The translations under genes and the position numbers were made by a program. Below are positions 9,557 through 17,775 of a stretch of 64,000 nucleotides of DNA, one piece after another (within the stretch, counting starts at the first letter, position 1; the number at the start of each line of letters is the position of its first letter). Source of the DNA: Actinomycetes bacterium (lineage in GTDB: Bacteria; Actinomycetota; Actinomycetes; Mycobacteriales; Micromonosporaceae); contig JAEYGD010000143.1 of NCBI GenBank assembly GCA_023402505.1, forward strand, positions 1 to 64,000. The letters run 5' to 3'. A model generated the notes under the pieces. That model saw only the letters and a program-made list of their open reading frames with translations, did not search any database and had not been told where the DNA came from.

Positions 9557-9691
9557 AGCCGGGAGACGGCGGCCGGCACGCACGCACATGCCGCTGATCG
9601 TGCATCAGGGGCCGTGACCGACCGAGCGTGTGCGTCAACTGCCGTCGAGCGACCAGCGCGCTGCCGAGGCGGTCCGAACACGGGACTGACC

Positions 9692-9880
9692 TCACGCGGC
9701 CGCGGTGGGATACCCAATCGCGGCGAGGTCCTCGTACAGCGTGGCGACGGTCTTCTCTGGACTCAACGCCTGCACAACGACGTCGGGTGCCAGGGGTGTC
9801 CGCATAGCCGCGATGAGGACCCGGTGGTCATGCGCGAGGGCGACCGGATCTGCTGTCGAGTGGGGCGCATTGCCTGCCGA
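9692..9880 (-). pseudogene. Fragment of an unrecognised protein C-terminus
   Basis: The frame ends with a coding-like stretch running from DPVALAHDHRVLI through VVVQALSPEKTVATLYEDL to a stop at 9692. Upstream the same frame loses coding character and gives way to the DUF4291 fragment in another frame. I read it as the tail of a decayed gene; no family was recognised. A short intact gene is possible but has no good start. Confidence 0.4.
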
Positions 9881-9887
9881 GCAGGCG

Positions 9888-10361
9888 TCACCGTCCGTGC
9901 TGCTGCCCGGGCAAGTCATCGACGGTGACATCCGGGCCGGCGCCGAGGCTGGCGGCGATCTGAGCCGGCAGCGGGTAAGCATCCTCGACAGGCAGGTAAG
10001 CTGCTGCCGCCTGTTCGTCGCCGCCGCGCAGTAGGTCCCTCATGCGCTGAACGGTGGCGGTGATGTCCGTGATGGCGACTGTCCAGTCATCGACGTACCG
10101 GTCGACCGCATCGCCGGACAACCCAACCTGCAGCGACCGGTACGGCAGCGCCTTGAGCCGCAGCGATCGTTCCGGATCCCACTGCACTCGTACGGGGCTG
10201 TTTTTCAGCTGCCGTGACCAGGTCGCCCTGTCGCCGTGCAGGTTCCGGTCGTAGTGACTGAGGCAGGCGCGCGCCAGCGCCCACTCAAATCCCTCCCGCG
10301 TGATGTCGATGGACAGTACGCGCTCTTGCCCTGGCTTGGTGGCCCAGCCGCAGCGGATGTT
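9888..10361 (-). pseudogene. DUF4291 protein, C-terminal fragment without its N-terminus
   Basis: Reading minus from about 10361, this frame gives RCGWATKPGQERVLSIDI, then TREGFEWALARACLSHY, NSPVRVQWDPERSLRLKALP and YRSLQVGLSGDAVDRYVDDW. These are the conserved blocks of the second half of DUF4291 proteins as I know the family. The first half of the domain is missing: upstream of 10361 the coding signal moves to another frame and another protein. There is no start codon with a ribosome-binding site at the junction. The fragment ends at a stop at 9888 after about 157 codons. It is probably a deletion or rearrangement remnant. Confidence 0.65.
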
Positions 10362-10374
10362 GCGCCCAGACGAC

Positions 10375-10734
10375 GCCGGTTCGGGCCTCGAGTGCGGTGA
10401 CCATCAGATCCTCGTCGACCACGTCCGGTCCGGTGTCGATGACCGCCTTGACGTCGTCGTCGATTCCCAGCTCCCAGGTCAACCCGTCGCCGGTCGAGAT
10501 CCCCATGTTGTCCAGCAGCTGCTCCTGTGTCAGCGCCAGCTCCGGGCTCCCGGGCTCCGAGACGAGGTCGGCGAACCGCTGCGGCGCCCGGGCCAGCGCG
10601 GCGGCCACGACGGGCCGGCCGGTGAGGGTCGATGGGCGGTAGCCGTCCCAGCCTCCACCCGAACGGGTCGGGGGGACGCCCGGCACGGAGTATCGGCTAC
10701 GTCGCCACCATGACATCTGCCCCACTATCGGCAA
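10375..10734 (-). pseudogene. Fragment of an unrecognised protein, fused by decay to the DUF4291 remnant
   Basis: A coding-like stretch includes RPVVAAALARAPQRFADLV, LALTQEQLLDNMGIS, LTWELGIDDDVKAVI and DEDLMVTALEARTGVVWAQ. After this the frame loses sense exactly where the DUF4291 C-terminus begins one frame over. The N-terminal part (GQMSWWRRSRYS) does not look like a natural start. It appears to be the C-terminal half of an unrelated hypothetical protein. Confidence 0.4.
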
Positions 10735-11146
10735 CCCGGCGCCGGAAAAGCAAGCCCGTCAATCCCGCTCCACGGCCGCTGCCGAGCACCCAGATCCGGA
10801 CGGCCGTGAACAGGCGACCCGGAAACACGAACGGTGCGGGCAAGTGTTGCCTTTGTGGCCGAGCGGCACGTGATTCTGTTCTGCCGGCTCGCGACGACAC
10901 CTGCCAGTCCATCAGGCCTCAGCACCGATCACCTGACCGACCTTGTCGAGACAATGACGAGTCAATAACCAAGCGCCGAGGCCGCCATGTCGGGGCGTTC
11001 TGGTTTGGCGTGTCGGCGGTGCTGAGGCTGCCGCGACACCCGCCCGCTGCGGCGGAACGCATCAGTGCTTCTACGGATGGCCCGGCACGCTCTCCGCGAC
11101 CTACCGTCGGTGTATCGGGCCCGATCTAGAGCGCGGAGGTGGGTTC
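10735..11146. other. Intergenic region upstream of the transketolase operon
   Basis: This 412-base stretch has no convincing gene; open frames here are low-complexity and overlap. It should hold the promoter of the plus-strand operon. I see an imperfect inverted repeat TTGTC-GA-GACAA at 10943-10954 and an AT-richer patch just after it. The ACTnnAGT operator found in the other cluster promoters is absent. Confidence 0.45.
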
Positions 11147-11980
11147 ATGGCGGACACCGTCGCAGAGCTGCGGGCACGAGCCGGGCGGATCCGTGCCGGC
11201 ATCGTCGAGATGGCCGCCGGACCTCAGGGAGCGCATGCTGGCGGGGCTCTGTCCGCGGCCGACATTCTCACCGCCCTGTATGGCGCCGTGCTGCGTGTTC
11301 GCCCGGCCGAGCCGAACTGGCCGGGACGGGACTACTTCATCCTGAGTAAAGGACACGCGAGCGCGGCACTCTACGCCACCCTCGCCGAGTTCGGCTTCCT
11401 GCCGCGGGCCGAGCTGAGCACGTACGCCCGCTCGGGCAGCCGGCTCGCCGGGCATCCGCTCCGCCGCGTACCGGGGGTCGAGTTCCCGACCGGCTCGCTG
11501 GGGCACGGTCTGTCTCTCGGTCTGGGGCTGGCCCTCGCCGCTCTGCGGGACGGCCGGTCCAACCGCACCTTCGTGCTGCTTGGCGACGGCGAACTCCAGG
11601 AGGGCAGCGTGTGGGAGGCCGCCGGGTCGGCGTTCGCGCTGGGCGTCGGCAACCTGACCGCGGTCGTGGACGTCAACGGCCTGCAGATTAACGGCAGCAC
11701 CCGCCGCGTCGCCGGTGCGGTCGACCTGGCGGCGCGCTGGGCCGGCTTCGGCTGGCAGGTTATCGAGCTCGATGGCCACGACCTGGGTGCCTTGACCGAG
11801 GCATTGAGCGCATCCGTCCCGGGCCAACCGACGGTGTTGCTCGCGCACACCGTCAAGGGCCGTGGCGTCGGGTTCCTCGAGGGCCGGGCGAAGAGTCACT
11901 ACGTGACCTTCCCGCCGGCTGTTCGGGATCGGGCCCTGGCGGCGCTGCGAGCGGGAGAGGCGGGCACCGGTGAGCACTGA
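11147..11980 (+). CDS. Transketolase, N-terminal (TPP-binding) subunit
   Basis: A 277-residue protein with an ATG preceded by GGAGG. It corresponds to the pyrophosphate-binding half of transketolase: ILSKGHAS near residue 66, then GDGELQEGSVWEA with the diphosphate-binding GDG and a downstream Asn (DVNGLQING). It forms a thiamin-dependent enzyme with the next gene, whose GTG lies inside its 3' end. Split transketolases occur in secondary metabolism. In amino-group-carrier pathways one transfers a two-carbon ketol to a carrier-bound glutamate semialdehyde; the lysWXYZ genes in this cluster point to that role. A primary pentose-phosphate role is less likely at this location. Confidence 0.92.
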   Translation: MADTVAELRARAGRIRAGIVEMAAGPQGAHAGGALSAADILTALYGAVLRVRPAEPNWPGRDYFILSKGHASAALYATLAEFGFLPRAELSTYARSGSRLAGHPLRRVPGVEFPTGSLGHGLSLGLGLALAALRDGRSNRTFVLLGDGELQEGSVWEAAGSAFALGVGNLTAVVDVNGLQINGSTRRVAGAVDLAARWAGFGWQVIELDGHDLGALTEALSASVPGQPTVLLAHTVKGRGVGFLEGRAKSHYVTFPPAVRDRALAALRAGEAGTGEH

Positions 11981-12950
11981 CGTCGAGACGACCCTGACCT
12001 GGGCGCAGCACTACGCCGGTTCGGCCCGGCAGGTGTACTGGCGCACCCTGACCGAACTCGGCGTAGCCGATCCCCGGGTGTGGTGCCTGGACACCGACAT
12101 GGGTGGAATCGCCGACACCTTCGGTCGAACGCTGCCTGGGCAGTACGTCGACCTGGGCATCGCCGAGGCCAATCTGATGACGGTCGGCGCGGCGCTCGCC
12201 GCCGACGGAAAGATCCCGTTCGTCAATACCATGGCATCCTTCGCCGCCACTCGCGCCGCAGAGCAGCTGAAGATCGACGTCGCCTACAACAACCTGCCGG
12301 TGAAGGTGGTCGGCAGCCACGGCGGCCTCGCCGGCGGCCACTTCGGACCGACCCATCAGTCGCTCGAAGACCTCGCGATCACACGCGCTCTGCCCAACCT
12401 GACGGTGATCGTTCCGGCCGATGCCGCGGAGACCGCGAAAGCCGTGACGGCCGCCGCCGAGCTTGCCGGGCCGGTCTACCTCAGACTGGGCCGGGAGGCG
12501 ACGCCGCTGCTGCACGACGACGACTTCGACTTCGAGGTCGGCCGCGCCATTCGGCTCCGCGACGGCGATGACCTGACACTGATAGCCTCCGGCCCGGTTC
12601 CGGTGCACGCCGCGCTGGGCGCTGCGGGCCTGCTGGCCGACGCCGGGGTGACCGCCCGGGTACTGAACCTGCACACGGTCAAACCGCTGGACGAGCCGGC
12701 CATCCTGGCTGCGGCCGGCGAGACCGGTCTGGTCGTGACCGTGGAGGAGCACAATGTCCGGGGCGGGGTGGGAGGCGCGGTAGCGGAGCTGCTCGCCCAG
12801 CACCACCCCGTGCCGATGCGATTCGTCGGCGTGCCCGATGTCTTTTGTGACCGGGTCGGATCGCAATCCGAACTGGCCGCCCACTTCGGCATCTCCCCGG
12901 ACGGTGTCGCGCTGGCCGGGCTGGACCTGATCCGCCAGATACGGGGATGA
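11970..12950 (+). CDS. Transketolase, C-terminal (pyrimidine-binding) subunit
   Basis: A 326-residue protein from a GTG overlapping the previous gene by 11 bases. It contains the Transket_pyr region (VWCLDTDMGG, YVDLGIAEANLMTVGAALA with the catalytic Glu that activates thiamin) and the C-terminal domain (LTLIASGPVPVHAALGAAGLLADAG, VVTVEEHNVRGGVGGAVAELL). With the preceding subunit it makes a full enzyme of about 600 residues, near the usual transketolase size. The expected cluster role is ketol transfer to build a seven-carbon diamino acid on LysW. Its stop overlaps an ATG, but the next gene probably starts 12 bases further on. Confidence 0.92.
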   Translation: MSTDVETTLTWAQHYAGSARQVYWRTLTELGVADPRVWCLDTDMGGIADTFGRTLPGQYVDLGIAEANLMTVGAALAADGKIPFVNTMASFAATRAAEQLKIDVAYNNLPVKVVGSHGGLAGGHFGPTHQSLEDLAITRALPNLTVIVPADAAETAKAVTAAAELAGPVYLRLGREATPLLHDDDFDFEVGRAIRLRDGDDLTLIASGPVPVHAALGAAGLLADAGVTARVLNLHTVKPLDEPAILAAAGETGLVVTVEEHNVRGGVGGAVAELLAQHHPVPMRFVGVPDVFCDRVGSQSELAAHFGISPDGVALAGLDLIRQIRG

Positions 12951-12958
12951 GGGGACGT

Positions 12959-13522
12959 ATGATCACCGACGTACGCCACGTCGACTTGACCGGGCTGCTG
13001 AACAACCAGGGCATCACCCGGGCCGACTCCCTCGACCAGGGCGCATTCAACGTCTGGGGCAACTCGTTCTCGGCCTCGGCCGTCCCGCCGCCCGGCACCC
13101 GCATCGACAACGACTCCGTGCCCTTCATCTTCCCCGTAGCCGCCGGCGACGGCCCGGACAACATCCGCTGTGCGGGCCAGTATCTGGAGGTACCGGCCGG
13201 TGACTACGACTGGATGCATCTGCTGGCCGCCGCGGAACGCCGCGCCGAGGACCACCTGCAGATGCACTTCGCCGGGGGCGCGGTGGATCCCGAGGCGCTT
13301 CGGATCTCGGACTTCTGGGCGGCGCCGCCGGTCTTCGGTGAGACCGCGGTGGTGGACTGGCCGGTCATGCACTATCCGCACCATGTGCAGCAGCGGGTGA
13401 GCGCCTGCCTGTGGCACCAGCGGGTACCGGTGACCCGGCGGCAGCGACTCATCGGCGTCCGCCTGCCCAGGCACGCCGGCATCCACATCTTCGCGATGAC
13501 TCTCGTCTGCCGTCCCATCTGA
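12959..13522 (+). CDS. Hypothetical protein, possible galactose-binding-like jelly roll
   Basis: A 187-residue protein. The ATG at 12959 is preferred over one at 12947 because GAGGGGA lies just before it; the latter overlaps the transketolase stop. The segments VDLTGLLNNQGIT, VPFIFPVAAGDGPDNI, YLEVPAGDYDWMHLLAAA and GVRLPRHAGIHIFAMTL resemble the jelly-roll modules attached to actinomycete glycoside hydrolases, where they probably bind carbohydrate. Here the domain stands alone, with no signal peptide, between a transketolase and a BtrH-like enzyme. A cytosolic tailoring or sugar-recognition role is possible. No catalytic motif is evident. Confidence 0.6.
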   Translation: MITDVRHVDLTGLLNNQGITRADSLDQGAFNVWGNSFSASAVPPPGTRIDNDSVPFIFPVAAGDGPDNIRCAGQYLEVPAGDYDWMHLLAAAERRAEDHLQMHFAGGAVDPEALRISDFWAAPPVFGETAVVDWPVMHYPHHVQQRVSACLWHQRVPVTRRQRLIGVRLPRHAGIHIFAMTLVCRPI

Positions 13523-13560
13523 CCACCGGCCGCCGGGCAACCACCAACCCAGGAGCCGCC

Positions 13561-14574
13561 ATGCTTCCGCTCGCCACCTCGATCCCCACCTGGTACCGGG
13601 ACCCGATCAGCTGCCTGCAGTCCACGGTCGCGTCGGTCCTGTTGCACCGCGGACTCGATCCTCTGCCGGTGCTCGGCACGGGCTGGGGGTTCTGCGAGGT
13701 GCCGGGGCAGACAACGACCGAGGAATTCTCCTACCCGGCGCCGGACGGCGATCTGGGCGCGGCGCTCGCCCCGCACCATGATCTGGACATCACCTGGCAT
13801 CGCACGCCACCGGCGGACGGACTCGCCCCGGTCATGGCCGCGCTGGCCGCAGGCGAGCTGCCGATCCTGGCCGTCGACAACTACTACCTGCCGTTCCGGC
13901 CGGCGTTTCACGACGTGCACGCGGCCCACCTGATCGTGGTCGGCGGGATCGACGGTGATCGCGGTCAAGCCTGTGTGTCCGACGCGATGCCGCCCGCTTT
14001 CCAGGGCGAGATCACGACCGCCGATTTGCTGGCCAGTTGGGGCTCGGCGAACCCGCGCGACGTTCAGGACGATTTCTTCAGCGCCGCGCCGATCGAGCAC
14101 CGGCGACTTGCCGTCGACACCGCCGGTGTGACCGACGAATTGTCCCCGTCGTGGCTCGGCGCCACGCTGCGCGGCAATGTGGCCGCCATGGACGGCGGCA
14201 CCACCGGCGCGGTGCGGTCCGGGCTCGTCGGTCTCGACGACTGGATCGCGGAGATCGTCGATCGCGCACATGCCGGCGACGCAACGACGATGGCCGAGAC
14301 ATACGTGCTGGGCTGGGGCTTGCAGGCACAGTCCGCGCTGCACGGCGAGTTGCTGCGGCGCTGCGGCGTGGCATGGGGGCGCCCCGATCTGCGCGAGGCT
14401 GGGCGTGCGGTGGAGCATGTCGCGCATCTGTGGAGCGGGGTACGGGTCACCGCTGCCCACGGCCGGACCGATCCGGCCGCGGCGGCCGCCGACCTGGCAC
14501 ACCACGCAGGCCGGCTCCGTCACTCCTATCTGGAGGCACGGTCAGCGACCGCACGCGCTGCCGGCGACCTCTGA
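13561..14574 (+). CDS. BtrH-like acyltransferase/cysteine-peptidase-fold protein
   Basis: A 337-residue protein from an ATG at 13561, after GGAGCC. The N-terminal part matches BtrH_N-type proteins: Cys18 in DPISCLQSTVAS, an Asp in ILAVDNYYLP and a His in HDVHAAHLIVVGG could form a papain-like triad. The C-terminal part is helical (DUF4872-like). The founding member, butirosin BtrH, moves an acyl group from a carrier protein to an amine. In an NRPS cluster such a protein might release or transfer a carrier-bound intermediate. It is last in the transketolase operon, and its 3' end overlaps the convergent acyl-CoA dehydrogenase gene by about 33 bases. Confidence 0.7.
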   Translation: MLPLATSIPTWYRDPISCLQSTVASVLLHRGLDPLPVLGTGWGFCEVPGQTTTEEFSYPAPDGDLGAALAPHHDLDITWHRTPPADGLAPVMAALAAGELPILAVDNYYLPFRPAFHDVHAAHLIVVGGIDGDRGQACVSDAMPPAFQGEITTADLLASWGSANPRDVQDDFFSAAPIEHRRLAVDTAGVTDELSPSWLGATLRGNVAAMDGGTTGAVRSGLVGLDDWIAEIVDRAHAGDATTMAETYVLGWGLQAQSALHGELLRRCGVAWGRPDLREAGRAVEHVAHLWSGVRVTAAHGRTDPAAAAADLAHHAGRLRHSYLEARSATARAAGDL

Positions 14575-16791
14575 GAAGGTCCTGGCGGCCCGCGCGAAGA
14601 TCCGGTCGATCGGCCCGAAGCGTGCGGTCTCCAGGGTGGCCAGGCGATAGTGCCGGTGCACGGCCGCCTCATCGGTCATCCCGCGTGCACCGTGCAGATG
14701 GACGGCCAGACGGGTCACGTCCATCGCGGTGCGCGCCGCGTACCCCAGCGCCTGGTCGGCCGAAGCACCGATCGGCGAACTTCTGTCCTCGGCGGCGCGC
14801 GTGGCGCGCCGGACCAGCACCCGGGCCGCGTCGATCGCGATTCGGGCCTTGGCGATCCGGAAGGTGACACTCTGCATGTCGGCCAGCGCCTTGCCGAACT
14901 GGCGTCGACCAGTTACGTAGTGAGTAGCGTGGCCGAGCGCCCCGGCAGCCAATCCGAGTAGGAAGCCGGCCTGGCGGACCTTTGCCCGCTGCATCACCTT
15001 CCCGCCCACCGGGTCGTCGCCATGTGGTCGCGCCAGCACGCACATCACGTCGTCGGGGCGGAGCACCACCCGGTCGAGGTGAGCCGTGACGAGGTCGGGT
15101 GTCGGTCCCGGTTCGTCGCGGCGGTTGGGCTGCTCCGCGGCGAGCATCGCAAGGACCTCGTCGTGGCCGAGCCGGATGGGTACGAGGAGCGCGTCCGCGC
15201 CGGCCGAGGGAGTGTGCACAACGCTGCCGTCCACGATCCAGCCGGCGTCCTGCGCGGTGGCCCGCAAGTCGGCGATCGCCGGGCCGGTTCGCAGGCCGCC
15301 GACGGCCGCCGTCCACTTGCCCACGGCCGCAAGCTGCGGGATCGCGGTGTTCCCGGGCCGACCCTGTGCCACGCCGGCCTCCAGGGCGTCCACCGCAAGC
15401 ATCGTCGAGCGGTACGGCGAGTCCAGCCCGGCCCGCCCGAGTTCCTCGGCCAGCACGACACCCGGCGCGAGCCCGAGTTCCAGCCCACCGGCCTCGATCG
15501 GGACCTCCAGCCCGGAGGCGCAGAGCGGCATCAGGGCGGCCCACGCGGCACTCGACGTGCCACCATCGGCGATCGGATCCAGAACAGTCGGGCCGCCCAC
15601 ACCGGCCAACCGCTCGCGGATGGTGCCACGCAAAGCGCGCAAAGTCGGGTCGGCGTCCAGGTCGCCGTCGCGGCCGAAATCGTCGCCGGCCGAGTGCTCG
15701 GCGGCGACGATTTCCAGCATCACCTCGGAGGTTCCGGCGGAAATGGTGAGGCCGGGCGCCTCCCGCACCGCGGAGTCAATCGCAGCGGCCTCGGCGACGC
15801 CGAAACCGAAGTCCAGGGCGGACACCGCCCAGTCGGCCAGTCCGGCAGCCAGTTCACTGCTGAAGTACTTGGCGGCGGCGGCCGCCGCTGGATCGACAAC
15901 ACCGATGGCGACCTGCTCCACCACGCGGGCCGTGAGTTCTTCGGCCGCGGCCACGCCGGCTCCGTACCGGCCGATCTGCGGTGCGGCAGCCGCATCAAAC
16001 GAAGGCAGCGCGGCGACCACGAGGCCGTAGAGCCGGCGCGCCTTGATCGCGTAGTCCAATCCGGTCCGCTCGATGCCCAGTGCCTCGCCGAGCAGCCGCC
16101 AGCCGTCGCCCTCGGCACCGAGACGCGCCGTGGCGGGAACCCGGACGCCGTCGAGCACCACCCGGTGGAACTGTTCGTCGGCCATGCTCGCGATGGTTTC
16201 CCGCCGGACACCCTCCGCGTGCAGATCGACCAGGAACAGACTGATCCCCTCGTACGGCGTGGGTCCGTCGCAGGTCCGTGCCGCGCACAGCCCCCAGTCG
16301 GTGATGTCGGACTTGACGCTGAAGACCTTGGTCCCGGTCAACCGGTATCCGTCGCCGTCACGGACGGCGAGGGTGCGCAGCGACACCAGATCACTACCCG
16401 CCTCCGGCTCGGTGTAGAGCACGCTGGCGAAGCGTTGGCCGGCACCGAGCGCGGGCAGGTAGCAGGCGCGCTGGGTCGGATCGCCGGCCAGCAGCAGGAA
16501 CGAGGCGACGATCTGGATTGAGTTGACGTGCAGCGTGTCCGGCAGGCCGGCCCGTACGAGTTCCTCCGCCACCACAGCGGCCGCGCCGGGCAGCACACCG
16601 CCACCGCCGTACTCAACCGGCCAGCCGGCAGCGAGCAGGCCGGCGCGGCCCAGGGCGCGGTAGAGCCGTCGCACGTCGGGCTCGCGCAGCGGGCTGTCCC
16701 GCACCTGGGCGAGTTCCCGCTGCACCTCTTCGCCGAGCAGCGCCGCCCGAGTGGCCGAGCGCAGCTCGGCCAGGCTTTCCGCCGTCACCAT
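14542..16791 (-). CDS. Tandem (double-domain) acyl-CoA dehydrogenase
   Basis: A 749-residue protein from an ATG preceded by GGAGGA. Two dehydrogenase halves follow one another. Residues 1-370 are full-featured (YGGGGVLPGAAAVVAEEL, VLYTEPEAGSDLVSLRTLA, LTGTKVFSVKSDITDWG, LGIERTG, TSEVMLEI). Residues 385-749 are more divergent (LDPIADGG, APGVVLAEELGRAG, ARPHGDDP, YVTGRRQFGKALADMQ, LHGARGMTDEAAVHRHYR). Such fusions are known in actinobacterial FadE-type enzymes. FAD-dependent alpha,beta-desaturation of an acyl thioester is the expected chemistry, on a carrier-bound or CoA-bound acyl group. It is the last gene of the large minus-strand run. Confidence 0.88.
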   Translation of the reverse strand: MVTAESLAELRSATRAALLGEEVQRELAQVRDSPLREPDVRRLYRALGRAGLLAAGWPVEYGGGGVLPGAAAVVAEELVRAGLPDTLHVNSIQIVASFLLLAGDPTQRACYLPALGAGQRFASVLYTEPEAGSDLVSLRTLAVRDGDGYRLTGTKVFSVKSDITDWGLCAARTCDGPTPYEGISLFLVDLHAEGVRRETIASMADEQFHRVVLDGVRVPATARLGAEGDGWRLLGEALGIERTGLDYAIKARRLYGLVVAALPSFDAAAAPQIGRYGAGVAAAEELTARVVEQVAIGVVDPAAAAAAKYFSSELAAGLADWAVSALDFGFGVAEAAAIDSAVREAPGLTISAGTSEVMLEIVAAEHSAGDDFGRDGDLDADPTLRALRGTIRERLAGVGGPTVLDPIADGGTSSAAWAALMPLCASGLEVPIEAGGLELGLAPGVVLAEELGRAGLDSPYRSTMLAVDALEAGVAQGRPGNTAIPQLAAVGKWTAAVGGLRTGPAIADLRATAQDAGWIVDGSVVHTPSAGADALLVPIRLGHDEVLAMLAAEQPNRRDEPGPTPDLVTAHLDRVVLRPDDVMCVLARPHGDDPVGGKVMQRAKVRQAGFLLGLAAGALGHATHYVTGRRQFGKALADMQSVTFRIAKARIAIDAARVLVRRATRAAEDRSSPIGASADQALGYAARTAMDVTRLAVHLHGARGMTDEAAVHRHYRLATLETARFGPIDRIFARAARTFSEVAGSACGR

Positions 16792-16806
16792 CGGTCCTCC
16801 GTGCAC

Positions 16807-17514
16807 TCAGAGAAGCGCCACAGCTTCTTCGATGTCCGCACCCAGATCTCGTGCCACCGCCACCGCTGGGTCCCGGATGAACAGATGACCGCCGTCGACC
16901 ATTCTGAGCCGGATCGTGGTGTGGCTGTGCTGCTGCCAGTCGGCCAGGTGCGCGGGCGAGGTCATCGGATCGTCGCGGCCTCCCCAGACGGAGATCGGGC
17001 AGCTCAGCGGTGGACCGTCGAAGTACCGGTAGCCGTCGAGCAACTGGTAGTCCGCGCGCAGGGCCGGCACGAACAGCGAGCTGAGCACCGGATCGTCGAA
17101 CAACCGGTCGGCGTCGGTGCCGGTCGCACGGATCCGCCTGCGCAGTTCGTCGTCCCCTACGGTGCCCGGCTGGTCGGCGGGGCGGTGATACTGCGGCGCG
17201 TTGAGACCCGAGACGGCGAGCAGCGCGAGCCGGCCGCCCGCCGCGGCCAGCGACCGGGCCGTCTCGAAGGCCAGCGCCGCGCCCATACTGTGCCCGAACA
17301 GCGCCACCGGCGCCGAGCCGTAGCCGGAGATGGTGCGCTCCAGCCAGCTGACCACGGACCAGAAGTCGGTGAACGGCTCGTCGGCGATCCGCTCCTCGCG
17401 GCCGGGCAACTGCGGGGTGTGCAACTCGACCGACGGCGGCAAGACCGACCGGAAGCCGCTGTAGAGCGTGGCGCCGGCGCCGGCGTAGGGAAGGCAGAAC
17501 AGCCGGACCGTCAT
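16807..17514 (-). CDS. Type II thioesterase
   Basis: A 235-residue alpha/beta hydrolase starting MTVRLFCLPYAGAGA, an ATG overlapping the MbtH stop. The nucleophile motif GHSMG has Ser76, LPGRE is the family signature near residue 37, the acid lies in WGGRDDPMT and the His in VDGGHLFI. Type II thioesterases free mis-primed or stalled carrier domains of assembly lines. It is coupled to mbtH and lies 15 bases before the dehydrogenase gene. Confidence 0.93.
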   Translation of the reverse strand: MTVRLFCLPYAGAGATLYSGFRSVLPPSVELHTPQLPGREERIADEPFTDFWSVVSWLERTISGYGSAPVALFGHSMGAALAFETARSLAAAGGRLALLAVSGLNAPQYHRPADQPGTVGDDELRRRIRATGTDADRLFDDPVLSSLFVPALRADYQLLDGYRYFDGPPLSCPISVWGGRDDPMTSPAHLADWQQHSHTTIRLRMVDGGHLFIRDPAVAVARDLGADIEEAVALL

Positions 17515-17735
17515 CGGGTCGCGACCGCGTCGGCCTCCATCTGACGACGCAGACTCAGCGGGCGCATGTCGGTCCACACCTCGTCTATGTGAGCCAGGCA
17601 CTCGTCCTTCTTGCCGACGAACCCGGTCCGCTCCCAGCCGAGGGGCAACTCGCGGTCGGCAACCCAGATGGAGTACTGCTCCTCCGCGTTGCGCACCACC
17701 GCATAGGTGCGGGTGTCCTCGTCGTTCTCCATCAT
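17511..17735 (-). CDS. MbtH-family NRPS chaperone
   Basis: A 74-residue protein beginning MMENDEDTRTYAVV. AGGAGG seven bases upstream favours this ATG over a nearer one at 17741. It carries the family pattern NxExQYSxW, PLGWERTGF, ECLAHIDEVWTDMRPLSLR. MbtH proteins bind adenylation domains and aid their folding or activity. It is the only copy in the window, so it may serve all seven A domains. It overlaps the type II thioesterase start. Confidence 0.96.
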   Translation of the reverse strand: MMENDEDTRTYAVVRNAEEQYSIWVADRELPLGWERTGFVGKKDECLAHIDEVWTDMRPLSLRRQMEADAVATR

Positions 17736-17775
17736 CTCCATACCTCCTTGTCGTACGACCGATTGGCCGCGTTCG

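Noticed and set aside
11147..12950. Transketolase genes as 1-deoxyxylulose-5-phosphate synthase or pyruvate dehydrogenase E1
   Set aside because: The split point, length and motifs fit transketolase halves; no lipoyl or E2/E3 gene is near and the lysW context explains ketol transfer.
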